Part shown: positions 58,851 to 64,000 of the stretch, piece by piece | Layout: every line of letters begins with the position of its first letter | Numbering within the stretch: position 1 is the stretch's first letter | Source of the DNA: Pycnopodia helianthoides | Lineage: Eukaryota; Echinodermata; Asteroidea; Forcipulatida; Asteriidae | DNA: 64,000 nucleotides | NCBI GenBank assembly: GCA_032158295.1 | Contig: CM063256.1 | Location: forward strand, 18,124,284-18,188,283 | Direction: 5' to 3' | The notes under the pieces: model-generated | Databases searched by the model: none | The model's input: the letters and a program-made list of their open reading frames with translations, nothing else | What the model was told of the DNA's origin: nothing | Translations under genes and position numbers: made by a program

Positions 58851-60465
58851 CTTCTGGAGATCGGGTCTCAATTCAAATTTGTAAAAAGGAAAATTGGTTG
58901 TCACATAACGTCCGAAATTCCCAGACACAACAAAACACTGCCCCCCCCCCCACACCTAAAAGAAAAAAAAAAAATAAATAGCAAATCTAAAATCTAGGTT
59001 TAACATTAGCCTTGGTTGAACTCCTCCGTTGTAGTGCAGCGGAGACTGACGTCCTACCAGGGCTAGGCTAAGCATTTGTTAATTCTACGTTATTGTATTT
59101 TATATACTAACTACGTTTACTCTTTTGACGTAATTTGGTGAAAATACTGTTGATTTCAAAACGGAGCTTTTCAAAAAAAGTACCTTTCCGTAAAACTTGC
59201 CCTAAACTAAACCGAAACAAAATGTAATCACTACGGACGTCAACGTTGTTCCAGTGAAATCGCGTACAATGGGTACAGCTACTGTGGTATAAGTGAACGG
59301 ATACAGCCACCGTTATGGTATAAGTGTCTCGAAGATGCCATGCATCATCTTACAAGGTTTTGTGGTTTTAATTGCTTAGGAAACACCTTAATAAGTAAAG
59401 ACATGACGAGACATCACAAGACAGATTTCACATTACCACAATGGCGTCTACTCACCCCCATGAGGTCATTCCAGTCACACTAGGGCAAGGTCAACGGTAA
59501 AAGGAAATGTTTTCGTTGGGGGATGTTTATCACTTTTAACCGTCTTCTAGTTTCCAAGCTTTGTACCGGGCAATTGCTGATCTTGGCATATACTTACTCA
59601 TATCTCGTCATCTCAAAACGAGCGACCCACGAGTGAAATGGTTTGAGTGGAATGGTGGCTATAATCTGCAAAGTATATATGCACGCTTATAAATGTAACA
59701 CGAGACAACAGTCTGTCCAAAATGTATATTGTACGAGGCGCAATGTTCGAAGTGAAATGATCACTCTTTGGAACTGCGCTTTGTAAGAGCCACCATTACC
59801 CCGTCAATTTCAAACTACAAACGAATTAAAACTGGACAAAGTTACAACATTTTAACTACAGGGAAGTTTCCTCCACAAAGAAAATTATCACAGAAGACCT
59901 TTATTGGAGCATTCATGGTTGTTGTTTTCTTCCTCTCCTCTATCATACACAGGCGTACGATCCAAGGGTTCAGGGGAGGGGGGGGGGGAACTATCCCCCC
60001 ACGTTTGGGCAAAGCAGTGAGGGAAACTCAGTGCAGCCAAACCGAGACTCGATTGAATTAAACATGCTCCCTCGATGGTGTAATACTATTGCACAACATT
60101 GCAGATTGTGTCCGCAAAAACAAATCAAAAATGATAATATCACACAAAAATAAATCAAAAATAAATGAAACAAAGTTTATTATATACATGTATTTTGTAT
60201 GTCTGCTACGTTAAAGGAAATCAATGTTCCAAATAATTAGTTTAACATTGATACTTAAGCTCACTCCTCCGTCACGATGTGAACTGCAATTTGTATATAT
60301 TTAAAATGTTGTTGTAACCCTTCTCCAGGGTAATGGGGGTATGTTCCTTTTGGAATAAAACAATCAATCAAATCAAATCAAATGATCACACTTCAACAAT
60401 TACATTCAGTAATGCTAAAATAGTTTGAGGAAAGAACAGCACTGAGGAAAACAATATTGACTTAC
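58851..60465. other. Intron sequence, no exon recognised
   Basis: C run at 58941-58950, G run at 59977-59988, and a short imperfect inverted repeat at 59008-59075. No exon recognised. Confidence 0.3.
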
Positions 60466-60610
60466 TTCTTTTTGAAGTTGTAGTACCGGCTGTTTTTATC
60501 CCTGGATCTCTTCTTTGCAACACGATACACGACGATGAAGACAAGAAGGATGAGAGTAACTGCACCCCCAATGGAACAGCCGACTATTAGAAGAAGCGTC
60601 CGCAACTCAT
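60466..60610 (-). CDS. Receptor gene, transmembrane exon
   Basis: 145-bp exon with acceptor TTTACCCAG before 60610 and donor GTAAGT after 60466, both on the minus strand. Read in the phase left by exon 61240-62244, it gives D-ELRTLLLIVGCSIGGAVTL followed by ILLVFIVVYRV, a single membrane span of about 25 residues. A strongly basic stop-transfer (AKKRSRDK) and NSRYYNFKK come next. Two bases of a codon remain at its end, completed by the first base of the exon at 27469. Orientation is type I, with the mucin region outside. The span has a GxxxG-like GCSIGG stretch. Confidence 0.85.
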
Positions 60611-60689
60611 CTGGGTAAACAAAATAAAACATATCCTTAAAAAAAATGTATTAAGAAAAAAAGAGAAAAAAAAAGTTAAAAAGTTCAAC

Positions 60690-60750
60690 CCCAAACCATT
60701 TGAAATTTACCCAGTCAGTTTCCCTTGTGGTTCATTACTTGACAAAAAAG
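60690..60750. repeat. Fragment of the tRNA-containing repeat
   Basis: Matches, in the opposite sense, the 46543-46626 end of the element, including AGTTCAACCCC and TCAGTTTCCCTTGTGG. Confidence 0.6.
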
Positions 60751-60779
60751 TGAAAACAAAAAATAACACTAATTGGTTA

Positions 60780-61060
60780 TCAGCCCATTCTCACCCATAT
60801 CCTCTAAACCTGACCCGGATAAGGGTCCCAGGGGGATGACCCATTTCTTGGCACTCACTTCTGGGTCAGGATGACCTGGAAACTGGTGTTTAATTTTGAC
60901 CAAGAACCCCTACTTCATTTTGACTCTTCACTTTAATAGCTATAGCATGTTAACTTGGATTCAGCGTCTTTAATATATGACCCCTTTCTAGGTCATCTTG
61001 ACGCAGATTCCGGGTCATACTGACCCATAAATGGGTCAAGCCCCACGTGGACCCGGAAGT
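60780..61060. repeat. Cluster of GGGTCA / TGACCC motifs
   Basis: More than ten copies of GGGTCA or TGACCC in both orientations within the receptor intron, for example GGGTCATACTGACCC at 61013-61027. The motif is a nuclear-receptor-like half-site, but the density looks like a repeat, not a designed enhancer. Confidence 0.35.
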
Positions 61061-61239
61061 TTTTTTTAATGTACATGTCTGTCAAAAGGTTAAGGTCAAA
61101 AAGCTAAGCTTTGCCCAAACCTAAATGTGCAATCATCTGACCATCTCTAATAAATGCATTGCCATCACAATTTTCTATAAATGAGTTAAACCTAAAAATG
61201 ACAACTTCGAATAAAATACACGATGAGTTTTATTCTAAC

Positions 61240-62244
61240 CTTTCTCGTGGTTTGGATTCAGGCCCGTTCCATTCACACTCGGAGTTACATTTTTGGTAAC
61301 GAAAGGTGTAGTCTCTTTTCCTGCCGTAATATCAGCTGGCGGATAGTCTGTTACATAAACAACACTGGTATCAAATACGATAGAGGTGGCCAGTGATGAC
61401 GTAGACGGTGACCCGGAAACGCGTGCAGCGACTGTTACTTCAGCGTGGTTCCATGCTTGTGTGACATTAACGTTATTAGTATGTTGAGGTGTCTCGGTGG
61501 CCTGTTCGAAAACTTTTGTGGTTGCAGTTTCAAAAGTAGGTTGAACAAGTGCTGGAATTGTAGTTTTTTCTGGTGTTGAGTGGGTCTGGGAGGAGATGGA
61601 AGTTACGGCAGGAGTTGTTGGAGATTTGCTCGAAGCTAAAGAGGTGGTGTTGGAATCAATTGTTCCTAGTGGAACTGTTGTGTTTTGATGTGTCGTTGGA
61701 AGTTGAGTTACTACTAGGGGTGTAACCTCAGGGGTAGCTGTGGAAGGGCCAGTCGCGTTAAAGCTGGCAGATTGGAAGCCGTTCGTCGGTAGTCCTTTCG
61801 GTTTGAGACCTTTTGTTGGAATGCTAGTCGTGGTTGTTGGAAGCCTAGTCGTGGTTGTTGGAAGCCTAGCCGTGGTTGTTGGAAGTCTAGTCGTGATTGT
61901 TGGAAGCCTAGTCGTGGTTGTTGGAAGGCTCGTTGTTGGAGGTACAACTATTGCAGGGGCTGTTGTTGCTGTTTCAGGAATCGTTGTTGGACCTCCAGTT
62001 GTCAGAGTGTCATTTGCTGGTAGGCTGCCAGTCGGAATCACGCTGCTGCTAGAATTGCTGGATATACTTTGATTAGTCGACCCACCGGGGGTTTCCGATC
62101 CAGGAGCACCGGGTAACGAGTTCTTGATGTTTGGATTGTAGAGTTGTGGCGTTGGTCCAATGGTAGTGAAAGCTATTGTTGATTGAGTTGTATTATAGTT
62201 CACAGTTGTAGAATCACCTGATACGTGTACCACAACAGCGGCAC
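61240..62244 (-). CDS. Receptor gene, mucin-like extracellular exon
   Basis: 1005-bp exon with a good acceptor (TTTGGCATTTCAG before 62244) and donor (AAAG-GTTAGA after 61240), both phase 1, so it is a symmetric extracellular module. The 335 residues are Thr/Ser/Pro-rich and lack cysteine, with many N-glycosylation sequons (NQS, NSS, NDT, NTT, NVT, NGT) and a block of five 7-residue repeats of the form LPTTTTR (DNA about 61815-61930). This is typical of a heavily O-glycosylated stalk. The ATG just upstream of the acceptor is not the real start; exons for the N-terminal domains and signal peptide lie beyond 64000 or were not recognised. What the receptor binds is unknown. Confidence 0.85.
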
Positions 62245-62698
62245 CTGAAATGCCAAACATATAAAGCAGTAAAGAAAACACTGTTATCTTTTAGGAAGAT
62301 GATAATTGCTTTAAAAAACAGCTAGTTCATGTTCTTCAAACAATGTTTACAATGGAGGTTCGCACAAACTGCCCTTACATGTCTTGAAAAAAAGAAAGAC
62401 AAAAAAAAAGAAACACAAATTCTGAAATCCTTTTAAAAATGTCCCACGGTCAAATATTGTTGAGCGATTAGGCCCCATAGGCCAATGTCTCGAAATTAAC
62501 AATGGGCATAACTTCGACTATACCAGCAACATTGCCGAACATGTCGCGTATAGGCAAAGTTACATTATTAGTCAATACACGGCAAAGCAATCTATATCAA
62601 AACATCGATAAGGTGAAAATCAAATGGTTGTTTTGTTTAATTATTGAGTATCAAGTAATAAACGGCAAGGGTAGATTGGGTAGATTTTAATTAGTTGA
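62245..62698. other. Receptor intron, no exon seen
   Basis: Nothing recognised on either strand. Confidence 0.35.
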
Positions 62699-63003
62699 AC
62701 AAAGAAAAACAATTACTAGAGAAGGATTTTAACCAACGACTTCCGGATTAACGTGCCGGACTCTACCAACTGAGCTATCTAGCCCTATGTTGGCAGTCTC
62801 CCTATGTTGCCAATATGTTTTTTTTTTTTTTTTTTTTTTTCGGGGTGCCAGTCAGAACCCATACAACCGTTTACTGTCGTGTAGCCAGGGATCACGACCA
62901 AGTTCACTTTACAACCTGGAAAGCGAGATGGGATCACCTTTAAGGGGATGCGACTTTTTTTTATATCGAGTATCTAGTAATAAACCGCAAGGGAAACTGA
63001 CTG
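62699..63003 (-). mobile_element. tRNA-containing repeat, second copy
   Basis: Begins with GTTGAACAAAGAAAAA. On the minus strand it has A box TAGCTCAGTTGG and a decayed B box (GGTTAAAATCC), followed by the same body as 46274-46626. A T run (62818-62840) has grown at the place where the other copy reads ATCTTTGTT. The right end is lost after GGGAAACTGACTGAG. Confidence 0.68.
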
Positions 63004-63645
63004 AGCTTATTTATTTATTCACAATCATTATTTCTTACATGTTCCCTGAAGTTCATTTGATTTCGACCCTCAACCTGCGTGGAACCATCTTGTGATGTTT
63101 GTGCAGATAATTTTTGGAATGAATTACAACACCATGGCAATCGTGATGATTGCACTAGAAAATGTTTTTTTTTTTTTTTTTTTTTTTTTTTAACTCGAGG
63201 TTGAAAATTCAAGGATTTCGAAAAGAGTGGAGCGAGTCTATTAGAAAAGTGCACACCAAGTCAGCAATGTTTGTATACAGTTATAAATGGGCCAAGGGCA
63301 TGCACCCTTGTACCACTTTGAGCTGCCACTAAAAATAGTGACAGCACCGTGCGCTAAAACTATTTCTGTAAATCAATGATTTGAAGGTCATGGCTTCTAG
63401 AGGTGTATGAAATACGGCCCCATTATGCGCTCAAGGGTTGTTGACTTCCCCACTGTGTGCATTTCGTGTATACCACGGTAAGGCACTACAACTGGTTTAT
63501 TTTGCTTACAAGCGTAAGGCCCATAAGCTTTTATTCCAAGATGGGGTATGGCCCGTGTTTCATTTTGGATAGGCAGAGCTCAAAATATTGAAACAAGACA
63601 AAAACGATTTGAGGCCTTGTTGTCGACAATTGGTTTTGATTTGAT
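63004..63645. other. Spacer with T run
   Basis: T run at 63164-63191; no gene. Confidence 0.3.
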
Positions 63646-64000
63646 TTAAAGGCCCTGAGCCTACACTATTGGTAAGATATAAAAACACAAATGTTCACAA
63701 GATTCACACATAACTTACATCATTTAAAGAAATAATGGTAAAAGGTCTAAAATATTACTGTCTAAAATGCTATCGTTCTGAGAATGAGTAAAACAATAGT
63801 TTTAAACACGCGTGATAAAAACTCGATGTTTAAAAAAAACACATAAAATACACCAGGTCTCTTTTCACTATGTTTCTCGTGACCTCGATGACCATTTGAG
63901 CTCAAACGTTCACAGGTTTGTTTGATCATGCATATGTTGAATCAAACAAAATGTGGACACTGATTTTGAGCTGTTACCAAAATTGTATATATACCTTTAA
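63646..64000. mobile_element. TTAA-flanked MITE, diverged copy at right edge
   Basis: TTAA-AGGCCCTGAGCCTACACTATTGG at the left; the right end stops at TTAA exactly on the window edge. The interior (TTTCTCGTGACCTCGATGACC) resembles that of 31404-31796. Confidence 0.55.

Noticed and set aside
61714..61947. Overlapping alternative-frame ORFs in the mucin exon
   Set aside because: They arise from the 21-bp coding minisatellite; the spliced frame is supported by phase-matched splice sites.

Overview
This is a eukaryotic, AT-rich window from a marine deuterostome, most likely an echinoderm and possibly a sea star. That placement is an inference from the spliced gene, the dense TTAA-flanked and GGGCCC-ended inverted-repeat elements, the tRNA-headed repeats and the CTLD-PAN lectins. 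No species can be named from the sequence alone.

The main content is a minus-strand tandem family of short secreted lectins. I call them L1 to L13 from left to right. Each full copy is one uninterrupted ORF of about 239 codons: a signal peptide, a C-type lectin-like domain (CTLD) and a C-terminal PAN/apple-like domain. Nine copies are intact (L2, L4, L5, L6, L7, L9, L10, L11, L12). L1 is cut by the left edge. L13 carries a one-base frameshift. L3 and L8 are fragments. Two kinds of leader and upstream flank (class A and class B) sit on nearly the same body. Variation is concentrated in the second half of the CTLD, while the signal peptide, the CTLD start and the PAN domain hardly change. L6 and L7 lie in a fresh 2.4-kb tandem duplication, and L11 looks like a mosaic of two other copies. 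Many units also keep, 0.4 to 0.9 kb past the stop codon, a decayed second PAN-like coding segment.

A second minus-strand gene frames the right half of the array. It encodes a membrane mucin-like receptor: a Ser/Thr/Pro-rich extracellular exon (61240-62244), a transmembrane exon (60466-60610) and a cytoplasmic-tail exon (26929-27469). Splice sites and codon phases fit, so L8 to L13 probably lie inside its intron of about 33 kb. Its 5' exons lie beyond the right edge.

Layout: 1-22 kb is lectin units L1-L7. 22-33 kb has no lectin gene; it holds the receptor tail exon and many small inverted-repeat elements. 33-55 kb is lectin units L8-L13 with triplet microsatellites and LINE 3'-end relics. 55-60 kb is decayed unit sequence and minisatellites. 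60-62.3 kb is the receptor. 62.3-64 kb is repeats. No rRNA gene, functional tRNA or CRISPR array was seen.
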